The translations under genes were made by a program, and so were the position numbers. A model generated the notes under the pieces. That model was not told the DNA's origin and did no database searches. It was given only the letters and a program-made list of their open reading frames with translations. A stretch of 64,000 nt of DNA from Azospirillum thermophilum (GTDB lineage: Bacteria; Pseudomonadota; Alphaproteobacteria; Azospirillales; Azospirillaceae): positions 186,001 to 250,000 of the forward strand of contig NZ_CP029353.1 in the NCBI RefSeq assembly GCF_003130795.1. The letters are read 5' to 3'. The stretch's first letter is position 1, and each line of letters begins with the position of its first letter. Below are positions 19,099-29,375 of this stretch, piece by piece.

Positions 19099-19530
19099 TT
19101 ACTCCGCCGCTTCGTCCGCGATGAGCCGGACGATGACGTCCACCCGTGCGATGCGGGTGCCGGGCGGCGGCGCCGGCAGCTTCTGCACCAGCAGATGGTC
19201 GCCGGGGATGTCCTCCAGCCGGCCGGTGCTCTCGTCGAAGAAATGGTGATGGTCGCTGACGTTGGTGTCGAAGTAGGACTTGCCGGACTCCACCACCACC
19301 TCGCGCAGCAGGCCGGCGCCGGTGAACTGGTTCAGGGTGTTGTACACCGTCGCCAGCGACACCCGCAGGTCGGCGGCCAGCGCCTCGCCATGGAGCTGTT
19401 CGGCGGTGATGTGGCGGTCGCAGCCCTCGAACAGCAGGCGGGCGAGCCCGAGACGCTGGCGGGTCGGCCGGAGGCCGGCTCCCTGCAGTCGGTCGAGGGC
19501 GTGCTTGTAGGGGCGGTTGCCGGTCATCAT
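19099..19530 (-). CDS. irr: Iron response regulator Irr (Fur family)
   Basis: A 143-residue Fur-family regulator. RPTRQRLGLARLLF, HITAEQLHGEA and VSLATVYNTLNQFTGAGLL form the winged helix; YFDTNVSDHHHFF carries the His triplet (94-96), the heme-binding HxH of Irr proteins. Irr represses heme synthesis and activates iron uptake when iron is short, and its stability or activity follows heme. It lacks the N-terminal extension with the Cys-Pro heme motif found in Bradyrhizobium Irr. It lies directly upstream of the rubrerythrin group. hemA/hemB are not in this window, though hemJ/H/E are. Confidence 0.9.
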   Translation of the reverse strand: MMTGNRPYKHALDRLQGAGLRPTRQRLGLARLLFEGCDRHITAEQLHGEALAADLRVSLATVYNTLNQFTGAGLLREVVVESGKSYFDTNVSDHHHFFDESTGRLEDIPGDHLLVQKLPAPPPGTRIARVDVIVRLIADEAAE

Positions 19531-19564
19531 GATATCTGCACCGTCTACCGGTGGCGGAGGTTGG

Positions 19565-19585
19565 TCCGGGACGTCATGTCCCGGA
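19565..19585. promoter_or_regulatory. Inverted repeat TCCGGGAC-N5-GTCCCGGA before irr
   Basis: A perfect 8-bp inverted repeat with a 5-base spacer, 35 bp upstream of the irr start. It may be an operator, or a leader hairpin ahead of the ribosome site. TTCTAA on the minus strand nearby (19601-19596) resembles half an ICE box, but no full ICE palindrome is present. Confidence 0.4.
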
Positions 19586-19690
19586 TCTGTAACAGATTAG
19601 AACGGTTTGCGTTCACGGCGCAAGGAACTGTTCGCGCCTGCCGCAATCCCGGTCCGGACGGTTTCCCATCCGGACGGGTCCGTCCTGTCG

Positions 19691-21099
19691 TCAGTAGCCG
19701 GTGCTGATCCGCTCCACGAGCTGCTTCACCGTCGGGATGAAGCCGTCCTTGTAGTAGGGATCGGAGGCGAAGCGGTAGGCGTTGTGCCCGGCGAACATGA
19801 GCTGGTTCTCGCAGTCGTCGGTGTGGCTGACCGCCTGCAGGGTCTTCTGGATGCAGTAGGAGCGCGGGTCGGCCTTCTTGCCGGTCGTCCCCTCCTCGTT
19901 CTGCGCCCAATTGGAGAAGTTGCAGGCCGACAGGCAGCCCATGCAGTCCACCTGGTCGTGGTGGATGCGCTCCGCCTGCTCCGGCGTCACGAAGACCAGC
20001 GTGCTGTCGGGGGTCTTCAGCGCGGTGGTGAAGCCCTGGGAGACCCAGCCCTCGGCCCGCACCTTGTCGGTGGCGCTGACGTAGACCGGGCGGCCGCGCG
20101 GACCGACGGGGAATTCGGCCGAATGTTCGCCGACCGGCTTGGGCAGATAGGCGATCTGCCGCTCCGACCGCGCCATCAGGTCCATCAGGAAGGGGTTCTT
20201 GACGGCGGAGGAGTAGAATCCGGTGGGCGAGAAGCGGTTGAGGAAGACGTCGCCTTCCTGCAGCGACAGCAGCTTCCTCTTCCAGGCGGTGGAGATCGGG
20301 CTCTCCTGCGTCAGCAGCGGCCGGGTGCCGAACTGGAAGGCGACGGGCCCGAGGTCGGGGTTGTCGAGCCAGTCCTCCCACTCCGACAGCCACCAGACGC
20401 CGCCGGCCATGATGACCGGCACGTCGTTCAGCCCGAAGCTGTTCATCATCTGGCGCAGCGCCAGGACGCGGGGAACGGATCCTCCGGCTTCTTCGGATCC
20501 TCGGAGTTGGACAGGCCGTTGTGGCCGCCGGCCAGCCAGGGATCCTCGTAGACCACGCCGCCCAGGAAGTCGCGGAACTTGTGGTAGGCGCGCAGCCACA
20601 GCGCCCGGAAGGCGCGGGCCGACGAGACGATCGGGTAGTAGTGGACACCGTAGCGCACGGCGATCTCGGCGACGCGGTAGGGCATGCCGGCACCGCAGGT
20701 GACGCCGTGGATCATGCCCTTGGCGCCTTCCAGCACGCCGTGCAGGATGTTCTCGGCCCCGCCCATCTCCCACAGCACGTTCATGTGGATGCGGCCCTGG
20801 CCGTTCGACGTCTCGTGCGCGATGCGCGCCTGGGCGATGCCGCCCTGGATGCCGAAGTCGATCAGCTCCTCATGCCGCTCGCGGCGGGTCTTGCCGTGGT
20901 AGATCTGCTGGATGAGGTTGCCGTTCTCGTCATAGCTGTCGGCGTTCACGCCGGAAAATGTGCCGACACCGCCGGCGGCGGCCCAGGCGCCGGAGCTCTC
21001 GCCGTTGGAGACGGCAATCCCCTTGCCACCCTCGACGAGCGGCAGAACCTCCCGGCCGGACATCAGCAACGGCTTCAACGCCTTCAACGAACCCTCCAA
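19691..21099 (-). CDS. Nitronate monooxygenase / 2-nitropropane dioxygenase-like flavoprotein (frameshifted here)
   Basis: About 469 residues once repaired; a TIM-barrel flavoprotein of the nitronate monooxygenase family. Visible parts include SNGESSGAWAAAGGVGTFSG, GVTCGAGMPYRVAEIA, and VPVIMAGGVWWLSEWEDW. A C-terminal part with CMGCLSACNFSNW and CENQLMFAGHNAYRFASDP is characteristic of a long subgroup that also resembles PfaD-like enoyl reductases. The substrate cannot be told. The frame breaks at GGGG 20470-20473; one added base restores the frame (DPFPRVLALRQM). It is transcribed towards irr. Confidence 0.8.
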
Positions 21100-21262
21100 A
21101 GCCGAACGCGCCCGCCCGCGACGGGCGCCGGATCACCACAGGACTTATCGCAGGACGACACAAAGCCCCGCCGGGTGATCATGCCGCCCGCGGTGCCGCC
21201 TCCGATGCCGAACTATATATGAGGAAAACCGTGCACCTTCGAGCGGATTCCGAGTCCCCGGC

Positions 21263-21309
21263 AAAAAAGCGTCCTTGTCGGAGCCGATTCCCGCCTTGGG
21301 TGCGACGCT
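21263..21309 (-). terminator. Possible terminator after gdpD
   Basis: On the minus strand AGCGTC (overlapping the gdpD stop) and GACGCT enclose about 30 nt and are followed by six T. The loop is long, so the call is tentative. Confidence 0.35.
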
Positions 21310-22045
21310 AAGTCGCCAGCTCGGCGGCGAGCCGCCCCGGCGCGTCGGTGAACAGGCCGGCCACCCCCCAGTCGAACAGGGTGCGGGCGCGCGCGGCGTC
21401 GTTGACCGTGTAGGCCAGCACCGGCCGGCCGGTGGCGCGGTAGGCGGCGACGCTGTCAGCGGTCTGGCGGTCCTGGTGGACGTTCAGCGTGGCCGCGCCG
21501 ATCCGGTCGGCGATGGCCGCCCAGTCGGCCGGCGGGTCCCACAGCAGATAGCCGCGCGGGACGGCGGGAGCCAGCTCCAGCGCCACCTCCAGGCAGGGCA
21601 CCTCGAAGCTGGAGACCAGCAGCGGCCGGTCGGAGGGCCACAGCCGTTCCAGCATCGCCATGGCGGCGCGGGCGGTCGGGACATCCTGCCCCGGATAGGG
21701 CTTGATCTCCAGATTGAGGCCGAGGCCGAGGCTGCGGGCCAGCTCCAGCGCCTCCTCCAGCGTCGGGACCGGTTCCCCGGCGAAGCGGGGGTCGAACCAG
21801 CTCCCGGCGTCGAGCCGGCGCAGGCCGGCGAGGTCGAGCGAGGGAACCGGGCCATTGCCGCTGGTGGTGCGGTCCAGCGTGTCGTCATGGATGATGACGG
21901 GCACGCCGTCGCGGGTCAGCATGACGTCCAGCTCGATCCAGGCGGCACCCTGGCGGGCGGCTTCGCGGATCGAGGCCAGCGTGTTCTCGGGCGCGGAGTC
22001 CTTGGCGCCGCGATGGCCGATCAGGCGGGGAAGGGTCGACAGCAT
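21308..22045 (-). CDS. ugpQ: Glycerophosphodiester phosphodiesterase
   Basis: A 245-residue GDPD-family TIM barrel. The catalytic pattern is complete: His11-Arg12 in IGHRGAKDSAPENT, the Glu/Asp pair in WIELDVMLTRDG, and His53 in IIHDDTLDRTTSG; NLEIKPYPG follows. It hydrolyses glycerophosphodiesters to glycerol-3-phosphate and an alcohol. With no signal peptide it fits the cytoplasmic UgpQ type. An in-frame ATG further upstream would overlap the divergent KamA gene, so the start at 22045 (MLSTLPRLIGHRG) is preferred. Confidence 0.9.
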   Translation of the reverse strand: MLSTLPRLIGHRGAKDSAPENTLASIREAARQGAAWIELDVMLTRDGVPVIIHDDTLDRTTSGNGPVPSLDLAGLRRLDAGSWFDPRFAGEPVPTLEEALELARSLGLGLNLEIKPYPGQDVPTARAAMAMLERLWPSDRPLLVSSFEVPCLEVALELAPAVPRGYLLWDPPADWAAIADRIGAATLNVHQDRQTADSVAAYRATGRPVLAYTVNDAARARTLFDWGVAGLFTDAPGRLAAELAT

Positions 22046-22109
22046 GGGTCCTGCGGGAGTATGAGCGGTCCCTTTGCTATGGCCGATTTCGGCGAAGCGG
22101 GAAAGAGCC

Positions 22110-23144
22110 ATGAAGACTGCGCACAGCGTCACCGATCTGGTCCGGGCCGGGCTGATGTCGCCGGAGGCCGGCGAGGCCGTCGCCGCGGTGGCCGACCGCT
22201 ATGCCGTGGCGCTGACCCCGTACCTGCTCGACCGGCTGGCCGGCGCCGGGCCGGACGACCCGCTGTACGCGCAGTACGTCCCCTCCCCCGAGGAGGCGTA
22301 CACCGCGCCGGAGGAGCGCGAGGACCCGATCGGCGACGGGGTGCGCAGCCCGGTGAAGGGCATCGTCCACCGCTATCCCGACCGGGTGCTGCTGAAGCCG
22401 CTGCACGCCTGCGCCGTCTATTGCCGCTTCTGCTTCCGCCGCGAGATGGTCGGCCCCGGCGGCGAGGCGCTGACCGGCGGGGAGCTGGAGGCGGCGCTGG
22501 ACTATATCCGGACCCACCCGGAGATCTGGGAGGTGGTGATCACCGGCGGCGATCCCTTCCTGCTGTCGCCGCGCCGGCTGCACGGCATCGTCGAGGCGCT
22601 GTCGGAGATGCCGCATGTCGGGGTGGTGCGGCTGCACAGCCGCATTCCCGCCGCCGATCCCGGCCGCGTCACCGGCGAGCTGGTGGCGGCGCTGAAGGCC
22701 CCGGATCTGGCGACCTGGGTGGCGGTCCATATCAACCATGCCGAGGAGCTGACGGCGGAGGTGTGCGCCGCGCTCGCCCGGCTGGTCGATGCCGGCATCC
22801 CGCTGGTCAGCCAGACGGTCCTGCTGAAGGGAATCAACGACCGGGCCGAGGTGCTGGAGGCGCTGTTCCGCGGGCTGGTGCGCAACCGGGTGAAGCCCTA
22901 TTACCTGCACCATCCCGACCTGGCGTCGGGCACCAGCCACTTCCGGCCGACGCTGGCCGAGGGGCAGGCGGTCGTCAGGGCGCTGCGCGGCCGCGTCTCC
23001 GGCCTCTGCCAGCCGACCTACGTGCTGGACATCCCCGGCGGCCACGGCAAGGCGCCGGCCGCCCCCGCCTGGATCACGCCGGACGGCGGGGACGGCCACC
23101 GGGTGGAGGACTTCACCGGCCGGATCCACCGCTACCGGGGCTGA
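22110..23144 (+). CDS. KamA-family radical SAM lysine 2,3-aminomutase-like protein
   Basis: A 344-residue radical SAM enzyme with CAVYCRFCFRR (Cys101, 105, 108 for the [4Fe-4S] cluster), VITGGDPFLLSPRRL, and PYYLHHPDLASGTSHFR for PLP/substrate binding. It is close to EpmB, which makes beta-lysine for elongation factor P, and to lysine 2,3-aminomutase. No efp or epmA is nearby, so the role is by family. It is divergent from gdpD with a 64-bp gap. The ATG at 22110 gives a family-like N-terminus. Confidence 0.85.
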   Translation: MKTAHSVTDLVRAGLMSPEAGEAVAAVADRYAVALTPYLLDRLAGAGPDDPLYAQYVPSPEEAYTAPEEREDPIGDGVRSPVKGIVHRYPDRVLLKPLHACAVYCRFCFRREMVGPGGEALTGGELEAALDYIRTHPEIWEVVITGGDPFLLSPRRLHGIVEALSEMPHVGVVRLHSRIPAADPGRVTGELVAALKAPDLATWVAVHINHAEELTAEVCAALARLVDAGIPLVSQTVLLKGINDRAEVLEALFRGLVRNRVKPYYLHHPDLASGTSHFRPTLAEGQAVVRALRGRVSGLCQPTYVLDIPGGHGKAPAAPAWITPDGGDGHRVEDFTGRIHRYRG

Positions 23145-23163
23145 GGAGCGGCAGGGGAAGCGG

Positions 23164-23706
23164 TCAGCGCGGCCAGAGGGCCGGCGTGCCGAACAGCATG
23201 TCGGGGTTGATCAGCGCGTTGTGCACCCCGACGACCGAGGCGAAGCCGGTCCACAGGATCAGCGGCACCCAGATCAGCGCGATCCGCGCATCGTCGCGCC
23301 GGACCAGCAGGATGCAGGCCACCGTCAGCACGAAGAACAGGATCGTCCACGCCGCGGCGAGGATCGGACTGCCCAACGTGAAGTAGACGAAGCTGAACGT
23401 GGCATAGATCACCCAGGTGACCGCCTGCAGCGCGATCAGCGGGCCGCGGTGGCGGATCGCCGCGCCCCGCTGCAGCAGGCGGATGCCGCCCCAGATCTGG
23501 AAGACGTTGAGCGAGAACCACATCACCGGGAACACCCAGCCGGGCGGCTGCCAGGGCGAAGGCTGATGTCCGGGGAAGGGCTGCGTTCCCCGTTCGACGA
23601 AGCCCCAGGCATTGACGATCAGCCAGAACAGCAGGGGCTGCCACCAGGAGACGCGGACGGCGGGGACGGGGGCGCCGGACGGCGCGGCATGGGTCGTGTC
23701 GCTCAT
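23164..23706 (-). CDS. TspO/MBR family integral membrane protein
   Basis: A 180-residue protein with five hydrophobic segments. The pattern SPWQPPGWVFPVMW followed by a Trp-rich helix is typical of TspO/MBR proteins, which bind porphyrins and regulate tetrapyrrole- or stress-linked responses in alphaproteobacteria. It is more divergent than classical TspO, and lies convergent with the KamA gene, so the assignment is to the family only. Confidence 0.7.
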   Translation of the reverse strand: MSDTTHAAPSGAPVPAVRVSWWQPLLFWLIVNAWGFVERGTQPFPGHQPSPWQPPGWVFPVMWFSLNVFQIWGGIRLLQRGAAIRHRGPLIALQAVTWVIYATFSFVYFTLGSPILAAAWTILFFVLTVACILLVRRDDARIALIWVPLILWTGFASVVGVHNALINPDMLFGTPALWPR

Positions 23707-23815
23707 GGCGAGCGAAATGGTCCGGCGGCGGCCGCGGTCAAGCTCGGGCGGAATGCCGCAGGAGGAAGGTGGCGGAGGGCTGGCGGCGGGGACTTGGCGG
23801 CGGAGGATCGGCGGA

Positions 23816-25018
23816 TCAGCCCGCCGGGGCGGCCGGCGGCACCGTCACCGTCTTCGGCAGCAGCAGGAAATAGCCGCCGGCGCTCTTCATGACGCCGGCC
23901 TTGCGCTCCGCGTCGGCGCCGTGGCCCCAGAAGACGTCGCCCCGCACCGGGCCGCGGATGGCGCCGCCGGTGTCCTGCGCCACCAGCAGCCGGCGCAGCC
24001 GCTGCGCCGGGTCGAGCGGATCCTCGGCATCCAGCCAGACCGGCACGCCGTAGGGGACGAATTTCGGGTCGACGGCGAGGCTGCGCTCCGGCGTCAGGGC
24101 GACCCCCTGGGCGCCGGTCGGCCCCTCCCCCTTCAGCTCCTGGAAGAAGACGTAGGAGGGGTTCCTGTTCATCAGGGCCGGCGCCTCGGCCGGATTGGCC
24201 TGCAGCCAGGCGCGGATGGTCTGCAGCGAGACCTCCTCCCGCTTCAGGATGCCGCGGTCGATCAGCTCCTTGCCGATCGCGAAGTACTTGTGGCCGTTCT
24301 GCGCGGCGTAGCCCACGCGCATCTCCGCCCCGTCGGGCAGCCGCACCCGGCCGGAGCCCTGGATGTGCAGGAAGAAGGCGGCGATCGGGTCCTTCAGCCA
24401 GACCAGCTCCAGCCCCTTGCCGCGCAGCGCCCCGGCCTCGATGGCGGCGCGGTCCTCGAAGGGCTTGAGGCGGCCGTCGACCACCCGGCCGGCGATCCGC
24501 TCGCCCTTCCAGCGATCGGCGAAATCGGCGAGCTCCACCATCACCAGGTCGGGCGGCCGGCGGTAGAGCGGGACGGGATAGGCCGGATCCGGCTTGCGGC
24601 TGCCCTCCAGCTCGACCTCGTAGTAGCCGGTGAAGAGGCCGCGGCGCTCGCCGTTGTTGCCGGCGGCGTAGGGGATGAACCAGGTCTCGAAGAAGCTGCG
24701 GGCGCCGGCATCGTCCCCGGCCCTGAGATCGGCCAGCCGGGCGCAGGGAGCCTGCCAGTCGCCGGCGGTGCCGGCGATGCCGCCCGGTCCGACCGGCCGG
24801 TCGGCGGGAAGCGACTTCATCCTGGCGCAGGAGCGGGCGAAGGCGGGCAGCGCCTCCGCCATCCGGTCGGCGGTCCAGCCGGGCAGCTCGGCATGGGAGA
24901 CGCGGGTCAGCGTCAGCGCATCGAAGGGCGGAGGCGTCCTGGCCTCCTCCTTCGGGCCGCAGGCGGCGAGCGGCAGCGCGAGAACGATTGCGGCGGCGAG
25001 CGCCCGGCGGAGCATCAA
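23816..25018 (-). CDS. mltA: Membrane-bound lytic murein transglycosylase A
   Basis: A 400-residue lipoprotein: signal peptide ending LPLAACG, with the lipidated Cys. The MltA domain shows GLFTGYYEVELEGS, FFLHIQGSGRVRLPDG, GYAAQNGHKYFAIG and the catalytic Asp in LVAQDTGGAIRGPVRGD, followed by a 3D-type end with WGHGADAE. It cleaves peptidoglycan glycans to 1,6-anhydro products at the outer membrane. It lies 16 bp after the Tim44-domain gene in the same operon, a pairing common in alphaproteobacteria. Confidence 0.93.
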   Translation of the reverse strand: MMLRRALAAAIVLALPLAACGPKEEARTPPPFDALTLTRVSHAELPGWTADRMAEALPAFARSCARMKSLPADRPVGPGGIAGTAGDWQAPCARLADLRAGDDAGARSFFETWFIPYAAGNNGERRGLFTGYYEVELEGSRKPDPAYPVPLYRRPPDLVMVELADFADRWKGERIAGRVVDGRLKPFEDRAAIEAGALRGKGLELVWLKDPIAAFFLHIQGSGRVRLPDGAEMRVGYAAQNGHKYFAIGKELIDRGILKREEVSLQTIRAWLQANPAEAPALMNRNPSYVFFQELKGEGPTGAQGVALTPERSLAVDPKFVPYGVPVWLDAEDPLDPAQRLRRLLVAQDTGGAIRGPVRGDVFWGHGADAERKAGVMKSAGGYFLLLPKTVTVPPAAPAG

Positions 25019-25034
25019 GGCGGGACGACCGCGG

Positions 25035-25706
25035 TCAGTGGACGGTGCGGGTCTCCACCAGCGCCCAGTTGGGGTCGCTGGAGCGGGTGTTGCGGGCGAA
25101 GGTCCAGATGTCCACCGCCTCGACCACCGCGTTCGGATCGCCGTCGACCACGGCGCCGTTGCGGTCGCGCTGCACGTTCATCTGGTCGGACACCAGGCGG
25201 ACGGTGACCCGCGCGGTGCGGCCGTCCATGCGGGCCTCCTCCACGTCGGCCTCGCGGACCCGCTCGATCCGGGTTTCCAGCGTCTCGCCGGCCGCCTGGC
25301 GGTCGCGGATGGCGCGGGCGAAGTTGTCGTAGACGTCGTCGGCCAGCAGCGGGCGCAGCGTCGCGGTGTCGCCGCGGGCGAAGGCGTCCACGATCATGGC
25401 GAAGGCGGCCTTGGCGCCTTCCAGGAAATGCTTCTCGTCGAAATTCGGATCGTTGGCCTTGATCTGGTCCAGCGCCGCGGCGAGCGACAACGGCTCGTCC
25501 GGGGAGACCGGCGTCTCGGGCCGGGGACGGTTGCGCTCCGGCAGGGTCACGACGTTGTCGGGCATGCCGGGACGCGGGGTGAAGGGGTTCGGCCGCTGCC
25601 GCTCCTCACCGGTGCGGCGGCCGAGCACGCTGCGCAGCCGGTAGACCAGGAACGCCGCGATCATCGCGAATATGACGATCTCGATGAACACGAACCCATC
25701 ACCCAT
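25035..25706 (-). CDS. Tim44/TimA-domain membrane protein
   Basis: A 223-residue protein with one N-terminal membrane helix (FIEIVIFAMIAAFLVYRLRS), a linker, and a C-terminal Tim44-like domain (FLEGAKAAFAMIVDAFARGD, LRPLLADDVYDNFARAI). The family is the bacterial relative of the mitochondrial import motor anchor Tim44 and is thought to help membrane protein handling. It is first in the tim44-mltA operon, divergent from fxsA-secB. The start at 25706 is the first ATG and leads straight into the helix. Confidence 0.88.
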   Translation of the reverse strand: MGDGFVFIEIVIFAMIAAFLVYRLRSVLGRRTGEERQRPNPFTPRPGMPDNVVTLPERNRPRPETPVSPDEPLSLAAALDQIKANDPNFDEKHFLEGAKAAFAMIVDAFARGDTATLRPLLADDVYDNFARAIRDRQAAGETLETRIERVREADVEEARMDGRTARVTVRLVSDQMNVQRDRNGAVVDGDPNAVVEAVDIWTFARNTRSSDPNWALVETRTVH

Positions 25707-26044
25707 CGTGAAATCCTTCCGGGACTGTTGCGCCCTTTTCGCCGGCCGTTTCCGTTTCCCCGGCCTTTTCGCCGGCGGACCGTCCGGCGGTCCGGCCGCA
25801 TCGACCGCGACAACCGCCCGACGGCGTCTGGACCCTCCGGCCCGGCGACATTACGTGTAGCCTGTTGCGGCACCACCTTGTCGCGGCACACTGGGCACCG
25901 GCCTGACGGACGCCCAGCCGGCAGGAGGATCGGGCGCCGCCCGCACTTGCCGACCAAGACGCCCGGCCGGTCATCGCGGGATGGCTGCCGGACGTCTTAC
26001 CCTGGTGTAGATAGGGCCTTGACGCCCAAAGAGCAAGGACAGCC
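25707..26044. promoter_or_regulatory. 338-bp divergent spacer between tim44-mltA and fxsA-secB
   Basis: No gene is seen. It must hold the promoters of both operons. Two direct copies of CTTTTCGCCGGC lie near 25735-25785. No confident promoter elements or operators were identified. Confidence 0.4.
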
Positions 26045-26596
26045 ATGAACCCCCTTCTGTCGATTCTCCTTCTGCCGGTCGTGGAAATCATCGGCTTCAT
26101 CGTGGTCGGCGACTGGATCGGCGCCGGGCCGACGATCGGCCTGCTGATCCTGTCCCTGCTGGTCGGCAGCGCCCTGATCCGCCGCCAGGGCGTGGCCGCG
26201 GTCGGCCGGGCGCAGGGAGCGATGCAGCGCGGGGAGACGCCGATGGGGGCCGTCTTCGACGGGTTCTGCAAACTTGTCGCAGGGGTGCTGCTGGTCATCC
26301 CGGGATTCGTCACCGACATCCTGGCCCTGATCCTGCTGATCCCGCCGGTGCGCCGCGGGCTGGGCCTCTGGCTGCTCGCCCGCCTCGCCCGCAGCGGCAG
26401 CTTCCAGATGTGGAGCAGCGGGACCGTCTGGCGCGACCCGCCGGATGCCGGCGAGGCGCGGCGCCCGCCGCCCGGGGTGATCGACGTCGATTACCGCGAC
26501 GTGACGGCCGACGAGCGCGACGGGCGCCGCGACGGTCCCGACGGCCCGGCGCTCAGCGATTCCCGCTGGGGGCAGGACCGCAGGGACGGCCGCTGA
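26045..26596 (+). CDS. fxsA: FxsA family membrane protein
   Basis: A 183-residue inner-membrane protein with three to four helices and the FxsA signature: VVEIIGFIVVGDWIGAGPTI, a basic RRQG turn, and GVLLVIPGFVTDILALILLIPPVRR, given here as separate pieces. FxsA in E. coli relieves phage T7 exclusion; its native role is unknown. A disordered Asp/Arg-rich tail follows. AAGGA lies just before the ATG. It is upstream of secB on the same strand. Confidence 0.88.
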   Translation: MNPLLSILLLPVVEIIGFIVVGDWIGAGPTIGLLILSLLVGSALIRRQGVAAVGRAQGAMQRGETPMGAVFDGFCKLVAGVLLVIPGFVTDILALILLIPPVRRGLGLWLLARLARSGSFQMWSSGTVWRDPPDAGEARRPPPGVIDVDYRDVTADERDGRRDGPDGPALSDSRWGQDRRDGR

Positions 26597-26740
26597 TCCG
26601 CCGTCCGGCCCGTTTCGCGGACCCGCTTTCCATTGTGGGGGCGGGCGATCCGTGATAGCCAGCGCGGTCTGGGAACAGACCTTCAACCCGAACCATACCG
26701 CGCCAGTCAGCGCCGGCGCGGTCGTTCCAGGAGTTCACGC

Positions 26741-27247
26741 ATGTCCGATCAGCCGACCAACGGCGCCGACCAGAACCAGGCGACCTCGCTGCCGATGAAC
26801 ATTCTGACGCAGTACACGAAGGACCTCTCCTTCGAGAACCCGAACGCTCCGCACAGCCTGCTGCCGGGTCAGCAGCAGCCGCAGGTCAACATCGGCGTCG
26901 ACGTGCAGGTCCAGCCGATGGGCGAGGACGTCTACGAGGTGGTGCTGGGCCTGCGCTGCGAGGCCAAGCAGGCCGAGGCCACCGCCTTCCTGGTCGAGCT
27001 GTCCTACGCCGGCCTGTTCCAGCTTCCCGGCCTGCCGCAGGAGCATCACCGCCCGGTCCTGATGATCGAGGGACCGCGGCTGCTGTTCCCCTTCGCCCGC
27101 GCCATCGTGTCCAACATGACCCGCGACGGCGGCTTCCCGCCGCTGCTGATCAACCCGATCGACTTCGCCGACCTCTACCGCCGCCAGATCCAGGGCGGCG
27201 AGGGCGAGGGCGAGGGTGAGGGCGGAGCCCAGGACACCGCCTTCTAA
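26741..27247 (+). CDS. secB: Protein-export chaperone SecB
   Basis: A 168-residue SecB, which keeps preproteins unfolded and delivers them to SecA. Family motifs: QYTKDLSFENPNAP, PQVNIGVDVQVQPMG, VELSYAGLFQLPGLP, and PFARAIVSNMTRDGGFPPL followed by INPIDFADLY. AGGAG precedes the ATG at 26741. A Gly/Glu tandem tail (GEGEGEGEG) is typical of alphaproteobacterial SecB. It follows fxsA by 144 bp and ends at a strong terminator. Confidence 0.97.
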   Translation: MSDQPTNGADQNQATSLPMNILTQYTKDLSFENPNAPHSLLPGQQQPQVNIGVDVQVQPMGEDVYEVVLGLRCEAKQAEATAFLVELSYAGLFQLPGLPQEHHRPVLMIEGPRLLFPFARAIVSNMTRDGGFPPLLINPIDFADLYRRQIQGGEGEGEGEGGAQDTAF

Positions 27248-27291
27248 GGCACCGCGTTCTGATCCGACGCGGCCTCGGTCCGGAAAAGACG

Positions 27292-27325
27292 AAGGGCGGG
27301 AAGCGACATGGCTTCCCGCCCTTTT
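27292..27325. terminator. Bidirectional intrinsic terminator between secB and rho
   Basis: A 13-bp perfect stem, AAGGGCGGGAAGC and GCTTCCCGCCCTT, with a 6-nt loop, flanked by AAAA on the left and TTTT on the right. It serves the convergent secB and rho genes. Confidence 0.9.
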
Positions 27326-27362
27326 CCTTTGGACCCGATGGCGGGGGCGGCAGCCCCCGGTC

Positions 27363-28619
<1,257 letters not shown>

Positions 28620-28792
28620 GGGGGAGATGCCTACGAAATCAACATGCAGGGGGGAGTGCCAGGAGTCCCGGGCCGGGTGCTGGCGCGCCGGCAGGAGCAT
28701 GGGGATGGCTGAACGGGCCGAGCAGAAGGGACTCGCCAACCACCGTGCCCCGATCTGAGCAGGGACGGAACGGCAGATATGCGTGAGGGGTG

Positions 28793-28815
28793 CCACGGGG
28801 CTGACGACCCCGTGG
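28793..28815. other. 8-bp hairpin in the rho leader region
   Basis: CCACGGGG and CCCCGTGG with a 7-nt loop, in the 272-bp gap between hemJ and rho. On the minus strand it lies about 175 nt before the rho start. No T-tract follows. It could take part in rho autoregulation, which acts on the leader in other bacteria. Confidence 0.4.
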
Positions 28816-28891
28816 GTTTCACATGGTTACCGGATCGCAAAGCGCAAGTCAAACGAAAGCACGACCACCGTCTCGCCGGCCGCTTCCCCGT

Positions 28892-29320
28892 TCAGAAGGG
28901 CTTCACGATCACCAGGATGACGATGCCGATCAGCAGGACGGTCGGGATCTCGTTGACGATGCGGTAGAAGCGGTGCGGCCGGATGTTGCGGTCGGCCTCG
29001 AAGTCGCGGCGCCAGCGGGCCAGCAGCATGTGGACCGCGGTCATGCCCAGCACCAGCAGGATCTTGCCGTGCATCCAGCCCTGGCGCAGCCAGGCCGGCT
29101 CCAGCACCAGCATCCAGATGCCGAACAGGTAGGAGGCGATCATCGCCGGATTCATGATGGCGCGCAGCAGCCGGCGCTCCATCACCTTGAAGGTCTCCGA
29201 CACCTCCGACCCCGGCGCGGCGGAGGCGTGGTAGACGTACAGCCGCGGCAGATAGAACAGCCCCGCCATCCAGGCGACGATGCTGATCACGTGCAACGCC
29301 TTGATCCACAGGTACAGCAC
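28892..29320 (-). CDS. hemJ: Protoporphyrinogen IX oxidase HemJ
   Basis: A 142-residue membrane protein with four helices and the HemJ signature: LWIKALHVISIVAWMAGLFYLPRLYVYH (the family pattern, read at the N-terminus), with the conserved His and Arg residues, then GWMHGKILLVLGM. It oxidises protoporphyrinogen IX in heme synthesis where HemG/HemY are absent. The GTG at 29320 is the only start that keeps this conserved N-terminus. It lies between hemH and rho in a heme gene run. Confidence 0.92.
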   Translation of the reverse strand: MLYLWIKALHVISIVAWMAGLFYLPRLYVYHASAAPGSEVSETFKVMERRLLRAIMNPAMIASYLFGIWMLVLEPAWLRQGWMHGKILLVLGMTAVHMLLARWRRDFEADRNIRPHRFYRIVNEIPTVLLIGIVILVIVKPF

Positions 29321-29375
29321 CGCTCTCCCCTTCCCTTGCCTGTCGCTCGCCCGGTCCTATCCCGGCTTTCCCGCC

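Noticed and set aside
28815..28825. TTTCACATGG as a fifth parS site
   Set aside because: Only the left half-site matches; the right half is not complementary.
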